DNA of 64,000 nt from an uncultured Prevotellaceae bacterium (lineage in GTDB: Bacteria; Bacteroidota; Bacteroidia; Bacteroidales; Bacteroidaceae), in NCBI GenBank assembly GCA_946406435.1, contig CAMJKP010000011.1, forward strand, positions 1-64,000. The letters run 5' to 3'. Numbering within the stretch: the stretch's first letter is position 1; every line of letters begins with the position of its first letter. Positions 44,001-55,565 of this stretch are shown here, piece after piece. Both the position numbers and the translations under genes were made by a program. A model generated the notes under the pieces. The model was not told where the DNA came from, did not search any database, and saw only the letters and a program-made list of their open reading frames with translations.

Positions 44001-45773
44001 TTACTTCTTGCCTAAATAGAATACCTTCGGAGTACCAAGCGGAACGAACTTGCCAGAACGCTTTGCTGGTGACTTACGCTTGTTTGATGCATCAGCTCTA
44101 CCATTCTCAAGATCAAAGGCGATGAAATCAGCCAATTTGAACTTCCAACTGCTACCCATGGCTATCTTCATACAGCGCTTGTAGATCATCACGCGACCAG
44201 CCACGTTAAAACCGCCAGAATTGTCGTTCATGATGCTGTTCTTCGTAGGACGATACACACCCATAGCATAGGTGGCACCACCTTCATAGCATCCCAGTTT
44301 TTCCGAACCGTAACGACTGTCAGCAGCAAAGTCTGCCCAGTATGATTTCTTTACATCAGAATCTAATGCCACATTCCTATAGCATCCATATCCCTGATGC
44401 AGGATTATTTCCTGCTTACTATCGTCTGGTATCTTTACCAATTCAACATTATCGTATTCATCAGCCAACTTTGCAAAGCCATGACCTACAGCCTCATGAC
44501 AGAGCACAGAGGCGAATGCCATCTGTTCTTCAGCAGCCTCAACAAGCGGAACGTATGCTATGGAGCAACCATTAGGAATATCCAACTTTTTCTCATCAAT
44601 GTACATGGAACAAGTTCCTGCATATCGAGTATCATTAATCAAGACAACAATCAATGCATCGTCAAGACGATTCTCACCTATTGCCTTCATTGCATACTCC
44701 ATAACCTTATCATTATCGCCATCAATCCTTGTAGAATTGCTGGTAAAGCTTGAACTGAAGGCCGTATTGGAATCATCAAAGAAATAATCATTGTATGATA
44801 CAGCCGTCACCTCGTACACATCAAAGTAATCTTTCAAGGCTGTCATAGGATGCAAAGAGAAAAGTCCTTCGAGAGCCTTTTTACTTGCCTTACGATATTT
44901 ACCACTGGTTATGTCACGGTCAAGGAATCCGTCACCCAAAAGAACGATAGGCACGCCCTTGCCAAGCTTATGTTTCTGAAGCTGAGTAACCTTACCATCA
45001 TCCGTTTTCATATCTTGCGAACTGTAGGTATCTAATGCTTTCTGAGAAACAGTTATCATATCGGAGAGCATACTCTCATCATTTCCCACACCTAACCAGA
45101 AACAACCTGTACGAACATGGGAGGTGGTATTTGGCTTGATGACAAAATCAAGTATGTATTCATCTCCAGAAGCACCAGCACGAGTGGCAGCAACTCGCAT
45201 ACACCATTTCTTGCCACTCTTGGTTTGCCCATGTACCTTGGCCTTACCATTCGACGGAAGCTCGGACTGATCCAACATACTTTCAAATTCCTTGTCACAC
45301 AGCAGAAACAAAGAACTGAGAATATTGGCCTTTGTCTTTACTGATATATGTAACGTCTCGCCTTTTGGATCAGCCTCATAACTAAGACTTGCCACTCTAA
45401 ATACAGGCTCATGAGTGACGGTAACATCTACGTTTGTTGTGCCCTTGGCATTCGTAGAAGTAATAGTAAATGAATAGTGTTCATCCTCATTGGTGCAATT
45501 ATAGTTTCTTGCCTTCACGAGGATAGTATTCTCACCATCACCTCCCGATGTTTTCGAAAATGACAACCAAGAAGAAATGCCGGTGCTGGAGATAGTCCAA
45601 TCATCAGAGGCAGTAAAGGTCAGATTTGCGCCCTTATTTATATCATAGGGCAAAACAAGCGAGAAACCATCCTTAGCAGAAAGCGTAGGAATAGTTTGAT
45701 CATCATCATCCTTACATCCCACGAGAGCAAGGATAAAAACAGGTAAAAAGAGAAATTTATACCAGAATTTCAT
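44001..45773 (-). CDS. M64 family metallopeptidase lipoprotein with BACON-like domain
   Basis: A 590-residue lipoprotein (MKFWYKFLFLPVFILALVGC). Residues ~25-110 form a BACON-like Ig domain (FSLVLPYDINKGANLTFTA, SISS-type core), with a second beta region to ~245; then the M64 (IgA-peptidase-like) domain begins at VTQLQKHKLGKGVPIVLLGD. The zinc site is intact: HEAVGHGFAKLADEY at ~residue 426 supplies two His and one Asp. It would be a surface-anchored protease. ATG 45773 gives the canonical lipoprotein signal. It is the third of three tandem paralogues, in transcription order. Confidence 0.88.
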   Translation of the reverse strand: MKFWYKFLFLPVFILALVGCKDDDDQTIPTLSAKDGFSLVLPYDINKGANLTFTASDDWTISSTGISSWLSFSKTSGGDGENTILVKARNYNCTNEDEHYSFTITSTNAKGTTNVDVTVTHEPVFRVASLSYEADPKGETLHISVKTKANILSSLFLLCDKEFESMLDQSELPSNGKAKVHGQTKSGKKWCMRVAATRAGASGDEYILDFVIKPNTTSHVRTGCFWLGVGNDESMLSDMITVSQKALDTYSSQDMKTDDGKVTQLQKHKLGKGVPIVLLGDGFLDRDITSGKYRKASKKALEGLFSLHPMTALKDYFDVYEVTAVSYNDYFFDDSNTAFSSSFTSNSTRIDGDNDKVMEYAMKAIGENRLDDALIVVLINDTRYAGTCSMYIDEKKLDIPNGCSIAYVPLVEAAEEQMAFASVLCHEAVGHGFAKLADEYDNVELVKIPDDSKQEIILHQGYGCYRNVALDSDVKKSYWADFAADSRYGSEKLGCYEGGATYAMGVYRPTKNSIMNDNSGGFNVAGRVMIYKRCMKIAMGSSWKFKLADFIAFDLENGRADASNKRKSPAKRSGKFVPLGTPKVFYLGKK

Positions 45774-45926
45774 ATAAAATGATATTTTAGACTTCAGAAA
45801 AAGGATGACAATGGTAAAGATATTACAAGAGAATGAGAAAAAACTCATTCTCTTGCACATTTAACTTAATTTACATCCAGATATTTCATCTACAAAACGC
45901 TTATAACATTCGTAGAATCTACGTCG

Positions 45927-47099
45927 TCAACGTGAAACCTTTACAGTCTTCGTTTTACGAGCAGAGAGAGCTTTGGCCTTAGAGTAAACAGTAGTAGGAT
46001 GAGCTGCTTTCCAAGCCTTGGCGCCTTCAAGGTCGAATTTCACGAAATCCTCATAGTTGAACTTCCAACTATCACCATGAGCAATATTCATGCAACGCTT
46101 ATAGATCATCGAGCGCTGAGCCGCATTGAAACAGTCACCCCAACCGCACATTGCACTCTCATATGTCGCACGATACGCACCCTTAGAATAGTAGCCTGAT
46201 CCTTCATAGCAGCCAAGCTTCTCAAAATCGTATCGGCTGTCAGCAGCAAAGTCTGCCCAAGGCGATTTTGTCACATCGCTACTTAACGATACATTGCTAT
46301 AATACCCATACGACTGATAATGCTTGATAGCGGAAATCTCAGAGCTTGGAATTCTCCCATTGCCTTGTCCGTAGTTCTCATAGGAAAGCTTGGCAAAAGA
46401 ATGTCCGAATTCACATGCGAGTGTTGCTTTAAATGTTTCAGAAAAATCCGTATCATCGGGGAAAGTACAAGTATGCGTTATATTCATGGTTGTCACGTAT
46501 GCTATGGCACCACCTGTAGGGATGTCACGTGGAGAAGCATCATAACCATCCAAAGAATAGGAAAGTGCCCCCGTAAATACATCGTTGACGAGCACGATAA
46601 TGGTCGCATCATTAATACGATCTCCTGCTATGGCTTTCTTTGCATATTCCAACACCTTTTTCTCATCGCCCCTATAAAGATAAGACCCCCAAACACCAGG
46701 TTGATGTTCTTCAGCAACATTGACACCAAAGGCGGTATCACTAGTATAAATGCCTGTCTCCGCCAGATTAGTCCAAACAGTCACATAATCATTGTTTGAC
46801 ACAGCCGTTACCTCATACACATCGAAATAATCTTTCAACGCAGACATTGGGTAAACGGAGAATAGCGCATCGACAGCCTTGCTGGTTGCCTCACGAAATA
46901 CACCTCCCTTGATGTCCTTTTCAACGTAGCCTTCACCCAAAATGACGATAGGGATGCCTTTACCAACCTTATGTTTCAAAAGTTGCGTAACCTTACCATC
47001 AGGGTTAGTCACATCTTCATTTTCTTCATCATCTTTCTCGCATCCAGTAAATGCAAGGACAAATACAGATAAAAACAGAAATTTATACCAGAATTTCAT
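45927..47099 (-). CDS. M64-like lipoprotein with degenerate zinc site
   Basis: A 390-residue lipoprotein (MKFWYKFLFLSVFVLAFTGC) that aligns over its whole M64 domain with its two neighbours (VTQLLKHKVGKGIPIVILGE, LKDYFDVYEVTAVSNNDY). Its metal motif reads CEFGHSFAKLSYEN instead of HEFGHAFAKLADEY: Cys229 replaces the first zinc His and Tyr240 the zinc Asp, while Glu230 and His233 remain. The frame is otherwise intact, so it looks like a pseudoenzyme or altered-metal protein rather than a decayed gene. It lacks the BACON domain. Confidence 0.85.
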   Translation of the reverse strand: MKFWYKFLFLSVFVLAFTGCEKDDEENEDVTNPDGKVTQLLKHKVGKGIPIVILGEGYVEKDIKGGVFREATSKAVDALFSVYPMSALKDYFDVYEVTAVSNNDYVTVWTNLAETGIYTSDTAFGVNVAEEHQPGVWGSYLYRGDEKKVLEYAKKAIAGDRINDATIIVLVNDVFTGALSYSLDGYDASPRDIPTGGAIAYVTTMNITHTCTFPDDTDFSETFKATLACEFGHSFAKLSYENYGQGNGRIPSSEISAIKHYQSYGYYSNVSLSSDVTKSPWADFAADSRYDFEKLGCYEGSGYYSKGAYRATYESAMCGWGDCFNAAQRSMIYKRCMNIAHGDSWKFNYEDFVKFDLEGAKAWKAAHPTTVYSKAKALSARKTKTVKVSR

Positions 47100-47161
47100 A
47101 TCAAAAAAAATTTATTAATTATATATATTAGAATAATTGATGGAAACTTGTCCAATATCTT

Positions 47162-48436
47162 TTATTTCGTTGTTTTAATAGCTCTCGACCTTATGACACA
47201 ATCCACAAAACGCGGAGTAGCACCGAGGCGCTTGGATGCAGAATTGCCAGAAGATAGCTTTCTTATTAGCTCTTGGATTTCTTCAGACTCATCCTTTGCC
47301 TTATCAAGGTCAAATTTCACGAAATCCTCATAATCGAATGTCCAGCTATCACCATAGGCTATTTTCATGCAACGCTTGTAAAACATCACACGGGCGATTA
47401 CATTGAAACCGTAATGATTGAACATGCCTGCCCTCATGATGCTATTCTCTGTAGCCCGATATACCCCCGTGGCTTGGTATTCCCCGCCCTCATAGCAGCC
47501 AAGCTTTTCAAAATCATATCGGCTGTCAGCAGCAAAGTCTGCCCATGGTGTTTTCGTGACATCACTATAAGGAGATACATTTCTGTCGTAACCACTATTA
47601 TGCCACACAATAATAGACTTTTTGCCACTCTCAGGATCATCCCATTTGCGCTCATCCGAAACATATTCATCAGCAAGTTTTGCAAAAGCATGTCCGAACT
47701 CATGTAAGAGCGTGCGGCCAAACTGATACTGCGAAATGTCGTCATAGTAGTCTTTAGCCTCATTCGCATTCATATCATTCAACGAAACGTATGCTACGCT
47801 GCATCCTGTAGGGATGTCACTATCTTTAAAATGAACTGACCAATGAGAGCAAAAACCTCCACCAAAATTATTGTTGACGAGTACGATAATAGTCGCGTCA
47901 TCAAGACGATTATCATCTATGGCTTTCTCTGCATATCTAACGACCTTCTGCTCATCCTCACCGTCCGGATTAACCTCGAATAGAGTCACATAAGGGTCAA
48001 CATTTTTGGTAACATCAACATTAAAGGCTGTTTTGAAATTAGTAGAGTCCAAAATAGCATCTAAGCGACTAAAGTCATTGTATGACACAGCCGTTACCTC
48101 ATACACGTCAAAGTAATCTCTTAGCGCCTTCATGGGATGAGCGGAGAATAGCACATCGAGAGTATTGTTGGTTGCCTCACGAAACTTTCCTTCCCTAATA
48201 TCCTTGTCAACAAAGCCATCACCAGTAATGACAATAGGAATACCTTTACCAACCTTATGTTTCTGAAGTTGCGTAACCTTGCCATCATCAGTTTTCATAT
48301 CAAGAGAATGATATGGAGGATCAGTAGGGGCAACAGGAGTAGTCACATCATCTTCTTCTACATCATCATCTTTCCCGCATCCTGTAAATGCAAGGACAAA
48401 TACAGATAAAAACAGGAATTTGTACCAGATTTTCAT
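47162..48436 (-). CDS. M64 family metallopeptidase lipoprotein
   Basis: A 424-residue lipoprotein (MKIWYKFLFLSVFVLAFTGC) with a short acidic linker (KDDDVEEDDV) and an M64 domain starting at VTQLQKHKVGKGIPIVITGD. The zinc site HEFGHAFAKLADEY (~residue 244) is complete. Conserved SRYDFEKLGCYEGG and RATENSIMR segments follow, shared with both neighbours. It is the first gene transcribed in the three-gene array; spacers are only 62 and 153 bp, so an operon is likely. Confidence 0.88.
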   Translation of the reverse strand: MKIWYKFLFLSVFVLAFTGCGKDDDVEEDDVTTPVAPTDPPYHSLDMKTDDGKVTQLQKHKVGKGIPIVITGDGFVDKDIREGKFREATNNTLDVLFSAHPMKALRDYFDVYEVTAVSYNDFSRLDAILDSTNFKTAFNVDVTKNVDPYVTLFEVNPDGEDEQKVVRYAEKAIDDNRLDDATIIVLVNNNFGGGFCSHWSVHFKDSDIPTGCSVAYVSLNDMNANEAKDYYDDISQYQFGRTLLHEFGHAFAKLADEYVSDERKWDDPESGKKSIIVWHNSGYDRNVSPYSDVTKTPWADFAADSRYDFEKLGCYEGGEYQATGVYRATENSIMRAGMFNHYGFNVIARVMFYKRCMKIAYGDSWTFDYEDFVKFDLDKAKDESEEIQELIRKLSSGNSASKRLGATPRFVDCVIRSRAIKTTK

Positions 48437-48661
48437 ATCAAATATTGTTTTTAGTTTAAGTTTTTAGAATAACTTAAGTTTTTAGAATAACGATTGCAAA
48501 GATATAACAAGAAAATGACAATTCACCATATTTTTCGTCTTTTAACCTTATTTAACCATCAATATCCTATCATAAGTATCTATTATCCTATTCCCATTCA
48601 CATTTAATCACGAAATGCGGATATAACATCCCTAAAATGACTTCGTTCTAGTTTTGCTCTT

Positions 48662-48735
48662 CCTCCGTACCAAACTCGATGAAACTCCCATTTTTCCAAG
48701 GAAATAGCGAAGGTTCATCGAGTTTGGTTCGGAGG
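48662..48735. repeat. Dispersed palindrome, copy 3
   Basis: CCTCCGTACCAAACTCGATG at the left and CATCGAGTTTGGTTCGGAGG at the right: 20-bp arms with one mismatch, enclosing about 34 nt. Same family as 30110-30184 and 28906-28969. Confidence 0.85.
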
Positions 48736-48863
48736 AACAACGGACTTACATAGGAGACAGATGGGAATTACGTTTTTCCGCTTAGGCTCAACAAGCAGAG
48801 CCGATCGCAGAACTCACATCTATCTCTTATAAAAAACTCTATTCAAGATTTATGGCGAAATCC

Positions 48864-48894
48864 TTTGCACTATTAGAAATTTTATTTACCTTTG
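48864..48894 (+). promoter_or_regulatory. Promoter of the lipoprotein-prmC transcript
   Basis: TTTG (48864-48867), 19 bp, TACCTTTG (48887-48894). Confidence 0.6.
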
Positions 48895-48923
48895 CAACAA
48901 AAGACACATAAAAACTCCTAAGT

Positions 48924-49994
48924 ATGTTCAAAAGTTCAATATTAATTCTCTCATTCTTGATTTGCCTTGTATCATTTCATAGTTGCAATGCAAAAACAGA
49001 AAAAACTGCTTTTGTTATTGAGAATGTAGAAGGGAAGATTATGTTAGAAAGTAAAGATATAACCCTGCCCTCAGATAAGGAGCAATGTATTGATTATATT
49101 GTCAAAAATATATCATTAGACACTATTGCATATCTGTCACGCGGCATTGGATCAACTGGTATTCCTACATTACAATATACTTTAGCCGATACCTTATTAA
49201 CTATTGCAAGCGAGAAGCAACTTCAAGAGATTGCCATGAATCACAAATCGGTTGTTGTGCGTGCTGCAATCTTCAATGCACTCATCCGTAAATATCCTCA
49301 CGCAGCCGTTGAGGTCGCTATTCAGGGATTATATGACTTTACTCCTGTAGGAACTATGAGTGGATGTATAGAAGACATTGACACATTGAGTATGCTCAGA
49401 GTTCATGCTATTGTATTGAATAAGGAATATTATCACATAAATGATAATGACTACAATCGTTTGGATAGTATATTGCTATTTTCGAAAATAACCAAGAAAA
49501 TGGATTCTTATGGTAAATTATATAAAAAGTTAAATCCTAAACCTGATTATTATCAGCGACTTCTGTCTTTGTATGACAAATCATCATATACAACTCCGAT
49601 TATTGCTATTGCCAAATACCATAAGGCTGAAGACAGGAAACGTATGATGGAATTGTTTCAATATGTAGGATATAAAAAATCAGATGGTTTGGACGATGCT
49701 CTTCAAGCTATTTCCGAATGGCCTGATAATGCCTATAAAAGCTATGTCCAATCAGTCGCTAAACATTTTTTGAAGAACAAAGTAGGTTTTACAGAAGATT
49801 TATATTCTGCGCTTCTGTGCTATGAAGAGAAATGGGTAACTCCATTGATAGAAGCATCAATGTATGATTACAATTCTCAATGGAATCTATATAGTGCCTA
49901 CAAGGATAATCCCCGACCTTATTATCGTGAATTGTTCAATAAATGTTGCCCCACTTATAAAGATGACAATGAACTTCAAGCAACTTGTAAATAG
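48924..49994 (+). CDS. Lipoprotein of unknown function, HEAT-like helices
   Basis: A 356-residue putative lipoprotein (LVSFHSC lipobox at ~21). The mature part is predicted mostly helical with repeated helix pairs (EIAMNHKSVVVRAAIFNALI, RKYPHAAVEVAIQGLY), reminiscent of HEAT-type scaffolds. It is AT-rich compared with its neighbours. Its last 26 bases overlap the start of prmC. I do not recognise a family and cannot name a function. Confidence 0.65.
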   Translation: MFKSSILILSFLICLVSFHSCNAKTEKTAFVIENVEGKIMLESKDITLPSDKEQCIDYIVKNISLDTIAYLSRGIGSTGIPTLQYTLADTLLTIASEKQLQEIAMNHKSVVVRAAIFNALIRKYPHAAVEVAIQGLYDFTPVGTMSGCIEDIDTLSMLRVHAIVLNKEYYHINDNDYNRLDSILLFSKITKKMDSYGKLYKKLNPKPDYYQRLLSLYDKSSYTTPIIAIAKYHKAEDRKRMMELFQYVGYKKSDGLDDALQAISEWPDNAYKSYVQSVAKHFLKNKVGFTEDLYSALLCYEEKWVTPLIEASMYDYNSQWNLYSAYKDNPRPYYRELFNKCCPTYKDDNELQATCK

Positions 49995-50823
49995 GATATC
50001 AAGTATTTATGACGAAAGAGAGGCCAGTAGCATAGTGAAAATGCTATTGGAGGAGTCTTTCGGGCTTTCATTCGTGGATGTTTGTCTCGGGGCTTTGGAT
50101 AAATTGTCGGAAGATGATTCAAATAGCCTTGAGGGGATGATGCTACGATTGGAAAAAGGTGAGCCTGTGCAATATGTTATTGGGCGTGCGGATTTCTATG
50201 GAAGACAGTTTGCCGTTGAGCCAGGTGTGCTTATTCCACGTCCTGAGACGGAGGAACTTGTTTCTTGGATAAAAGAGGAGAGCAAAGAGATAAGGGGCAA
50301 TAGGAACGGAAAGAAGTATCTTCTTGATGTGGGATGCGGTTCGGGTTGCATAAGCGTTACTTTGGCATTAGAGATACCTGAGGCAGAGGTTTCTGCTTGG
50401 GATGTTTCAGATACGGCTCTGCGAGTTACGAAGAAGAATGCAAAGGCACTTGGGGCGAGCGTGGATATTTATATGCAAGATGCCTTGAATGCTCCAAGCG
50501 GAGATAGGGAACTATGGAATGTGATTGTCAGTAACCCTCCTTATATATGTGTAAAGGAGGCTGAGGATATGGAGAGGAATGTGCTTGAGCATGAACCTCA
50601 TGAGGCGTTGTTTGTGCCTGATGCTGATCCGCTTCTTTTCTATCGGGCAATAGCAGAATACGGAACTCACGCCCTTTGCAGAGGTGGAAGACTCTATTTC
50701 GAGATAAACAGAGCATACGGAAAAGAGACCGTGAAGATGCTTGAAATGCTTGGCTATCACGATATTGAATTACGTAAGGATGCCTTTGGGAATGACAGAA
50801 TGATAAGAGCTATTTCTAATTAA
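49969..50823 (+). CDS. prmC: Peptide chain release factor N5-glutamine methyltransferase
   Basis: A 284-residue PrmC that methylates the GGQ glutamine of release factors. N-terminal helical domain, then GEPVQYVIGRADFYGRQFAV, PRPETEELV, the SAM-binding LLDVGCGSGCISVTLALEIP and the catalytic NPPY (VIVSNPPYIC). ATG 49969 matches the family N-terminus and overlaps the preceding gene by 26 bp, suggesting coupled translation. Confidence 0.94.
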   Translation: MNFKQLVNRISSIYDEREASSIVKMLLEESFGLSFVDVCLGALDKLSEDDSNSLEGMMLRLEKGEPVQYVIGRADFYGRQFAVEPGVLIPRPETEELVSWIKEESKEIRGNRNGKKYLLDVGCGSGCISVTLALEIPEAEVSAWDVSDTALRVTKKNAKALGASVDIYMQDALNAPSGDRELWNVIVSNPPYICVKEAEDMERNVLEHEPHEALFVPDADPLLFYRAIAEYGTHALCRGGRLYFEINRAYGKETVKMLEMLGYHDIELRKDAFGNDRMIRAISN

Positions 50824-51022
50824 TAATTAACAAATTAACAATTAACAAATTAATAATTAACATGCCTTTCGCCTAAGGGCACAATTATCACTTGCTTTAG
50901 CTTGTTGAGTCTTTAGCGAGATATTATCAATTTGATTGCGCATTGTCCTTGACCTTAGAAAGGAGAAAGTAAAAAAATACTAAAAAATTGCAGTAAAGAG
51001 TGGTTTATCCAAATAAATTCAC
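50824..51022. other. AT-rich intergenic region
   Basis: The first 45 bases are tandem AATTAACAAATTAAT-type units; the rest holds a short hairpin but no gene. Confidence 0.6.
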
Positions 51023-51030
51023 TAATTTTG
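51023..51030 (+). promoter_or_regulatory. -7 element of the thiamine operon
   Basis: TAATTTTG just upstream of the riboswitch; predicted start near 51037. The -33 element is unclear. Confidence 0.5.
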
Positions 51031-51035
51031 CACCC

Positions 51036-51115
51036 CGAAAACGGGGTGCTGACTTAGGTTGGCTGAGATTATACCCATAGAACTTGATGCAGGTAATGCT
51101 GTCGCAAGGAACGAG
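51036..51115 (+). promoter_or_regulatory. TPP (thiamine pyrophosphate) riboswitch
   Basis: The THI aptamer is clear: the ACGGGGTGC start, the GCTGAGAT core (51062-51069) with ATACCCATAGAACTTGATGC, and the GTAATGCTG-CGCAAGGAACG end. It senses thiamine pyrophosphate and here controls the thiS-thiD operon through the terminator just downstream. Confidence 0.95.
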
Positions 51116-51129
51116 TTAACCCAAATATA

Positions 51130-51181
51130 CCCCTGTTTCACGTACAAGGAAGTCATCGTACTTGAAATAGGGACATTTTTT
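51130..51181 (+). terminator. Riboswitch expression-platform terminator
   Basis: CCCTGTTTCACGTAC pairs with GTACTTGAAATAGGG (three mismatched positions), followed by ACATTTTTTG. Located 15 nt after the aptamer, it would end transcription when TPP is bound. Confidence 0.75.
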
Positions 51182-51289
51182 GTATATACCATTCCCGAAA
51201 CTACATATCTGTGTCTCTGTTTAAGACTAAGGTCTAAGGATAAAGGACTAAGGCTTTTGACTTTTGACTATAATGTAAAGAATACAGAT

Positions 51290-51487
51290 ATGAATATAAG
51301 CGTAAACAACAAGCCGGTAGCAACAGAGGCTACTACCCTTCTCGCTCTCTCAGAGGAACTAAATCTTCCGGAGAAAGGCGTTGCCGTTGCCATTAGCAAT
51401 CAGATGATTCCACGCTCAGAGTGGGCTTCAACCGCAATAAGCGAAGGAACAAGTATTATCATTATCAAGGCAGCTTGCGGAGGATGA
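51290..51487 (+). CDS. thiS: Sulfur carrier protein ThiS
   Basis: A 65-residue ubiquitin-fold sulfur carrier ending in KAACGG; the C-terminal Gly-Gly is adenylated and thiocarboxylated for thiazole synthesis. Start ATG 51290 gives MNISVNNKPVATEATTLLAL; a longer frame begins inside the riboswitch and is not credible. The stop overlaps thiE by one ATGA. Confidence 0.95.
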   Translation: MNISVNNKPVATEATTLLALSEELNLPEKGVAVAISNQMIPRSEWASTAISEGTSIIIIKAACGG

Positions 51488-52131
51488 TACAATTTATAAG
51501 TCATTATAACGACCGCTATTCCTACCTTGACTCTATCCGTTTGGCATTAGAGGGCGGTTGCCGTTGGATTCAGCTCAGAATGAAGGATGCAACGGACGAG
51601 GAAATACTTCCTGTGGCTCTTGAGGCTCAGAAAATGTGCCGAGAGGCAGGGGCTACATTCATCATCGACGACCATGTGAACCTCGTTAAGCAGATAAAGG
51701 CAGACGGAGTTCATCTTGGCAAGAAGGATATGCCGATAGCGGAGGCTCGCAGGATTCTTGGTGATGACTTCATCATAGGAGGAACAGCCAATACGTTTGA
51801 GGATGTTCGTGCTCATTATGAGGCTGGAGCAAACTATATAGGTTGTGGCCCATTCCGTTTCACAACGACAAAGAAGGGATTGTCGCCAATCCTTGGTCTT
51901 GAGGGATATATCAGCATTTGCAGTCAGATGAAGGCAGAGGGCATCAACCTCCCTATTGTCGCCATCGGCGGGATAACGGCAGAGGATATCCCGATGATTT
52001 TGCAGACGGGCGTGACGGGCATTGCCCTGAGCGGAGCCGTGCTGAATGCGGAGGATCCAATAGAGGAGATGAAAAAATTTATAGCCCCCTTCCAGCTCCC
52101 CCGAGGGGGAGAGATTTTAGATAGTATTTGA
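51484..52131 (+). CDS. thiE: Thiamine-phosphate synthase
   Basis: A 215-residue ThiE joining thiazole phosphate and HMP-pyrophosphate. Motifs: WIQLRMKDATDEEILPVALE, FIIDDHVNLVKQIKADGVHL, IIGGTANTFEDVRAHYEAGA, CGPFRFTTTKKGLSPILGLE and VAIGGITAEDIP. The last ~12 residues (FQLPRGGEILDSI region) are encoded by a CCCC-GGGG palindromic repeat at 52088-52115, so the natural C-terminus has been replaced or extended. Confidence 0.94.
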   Translation: MIQFISHYNDRYSYLDSIRLALEGGCRWIQLRMKDATDEEILPVALEAQKMCREAGATFIIDDHVNLVKQIKADGVHLGKKDMPIAEARRILGDDFIIGGTANTFEDVRAHYEAGANYIGCGPFRFTTTKKGLSPILGLEGYISICSQMKAEGINLPIVAIGGITAEDIPMILQTGVTGIALSGAVLNAEDPIEEMKKFIAPFQLPRGGEILDSI

Positions 52132-52225
52132 ACCTCAAAAACAAATTAATAATTTACAATCAATATACCCCCATAAGGATTTATACAATCCTAAAAATTC
52201 CCCCTCGGGGGATTAGGGGGGCTTC
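52088..52225. repeat. Paired palindromic repeats at the thiE end and before thiG
   Basis: CCCCCTTCCAGCTCCCCCGA with GGGGGAG (52087-52113) and CCCCCTCGGGGG (52201-52212) followed by ATTAGGGGGGC. The first copy is read as the ThiE C-terminus. Confidence 0.65.
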
Positions 52226-52230
52226 TAATT

Positions 52231-54726
<2,496 letters not shown>

Positions 54727-54727
<1 letters not shown>

Positions 54728-55548
54728 TGATGAGTCTGGAAACAAAGGAACTCACATCCGAGCAGAAGCGACGCTATAACCGTCATCTCATTCTCGACGG
54801 CTTTGGCAAGGAGGGGCAGCTTCGTCTCCTCAATGCCAAGGTCCTCGTGGTAGGTGCTGGCGGATTAGGTTCACCGATAGTCATGTATCTTGCTGCTGCG
54901 GGAGTTGGCACGATAGGCATTGTGGATGGAGATACAGTTTCTATCACAAACCTTCAGCGACAGGTCATCCACGGTACTTCAGATATTGGTCGCCCGAAGG
55001 TTGATTCTGCCTTTGAACGTGCCAAAGATATCAATCCTGATGTGAACATTATCAAGCATGAGCTGTATCTGACTGAGGATAACGCTCTTGAACTCATACG
55101 TCCTTATGACTATGTACTTGAAGGCTCTGACAATTTCTCAACGAAATATCTTGTCAATGATGCCTGTATCATGCTCGATAAACCATTCTGTATTGGTGGT
55201 ATAAACCGCTATTCCGGTCAGATGATGACGCATACCCACGGCACAGCTTGTTATCGTTGTCTCTTTCCCGAACCACCAGAGAAAGAAGATGTTGAGACCT
55301 GCTCAATGGTGGGCGTCCTCGGAAGCATAGCAGGAATGCTCGGTACTATTCAGGCTACTGAGGCTGTGAAATACCTTGCTGGTGTAGGAGTGCCGATGAC
55401 AAATGCCATCCTTACCTTCGATGCCCTTACTATGGAGTGGAACAAGATGTCGTTCCCAAAGAATGACTCTTGTGCCCTTTGCGGAAAAAATCCAACAATA
55501 ACCGAACTAAAGGAGTATGCCTTCAAGCCATGCTCCAAACGTAAGTAA
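54727..55548 (+). CDS. thiF: ThiF/MoeB-family adenylyltransferase (ThiF)
   Basis: A 273-residue E1-like enzyme that adenylates ThiS. N-terminal RYNRHLILDGFGKEGQLRLL, nucleotide loop VVGAGGLGSPIVMYLAAAGV, GDTVSITNLQRQVIHGTSDI, and zinc ligands CYRCLF and CALCGK. The alternative, MoeB/HesA for molybdopterin, is disfavoured by position between thiC and thiH. Confidence 0.92.
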
Positions 55549-55565
55549 AATAAGTAATTAACACT

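Larger units (their letters stand above)
48437..48923. other. Intergenic region with dispersed repeat
   Basis: Besides the palindrome at 48662-48735 and the promoter at 48864-48894, this 487-bp stretch is AT-rich and holds no gene that I can support. Confidence 0.6.

Noticed and set aside
51059..51289. N-terminal extension of ThiS
   Set aside because: It would translate the TPP riboswitch and terminator; family N-terminus begins at 51290.
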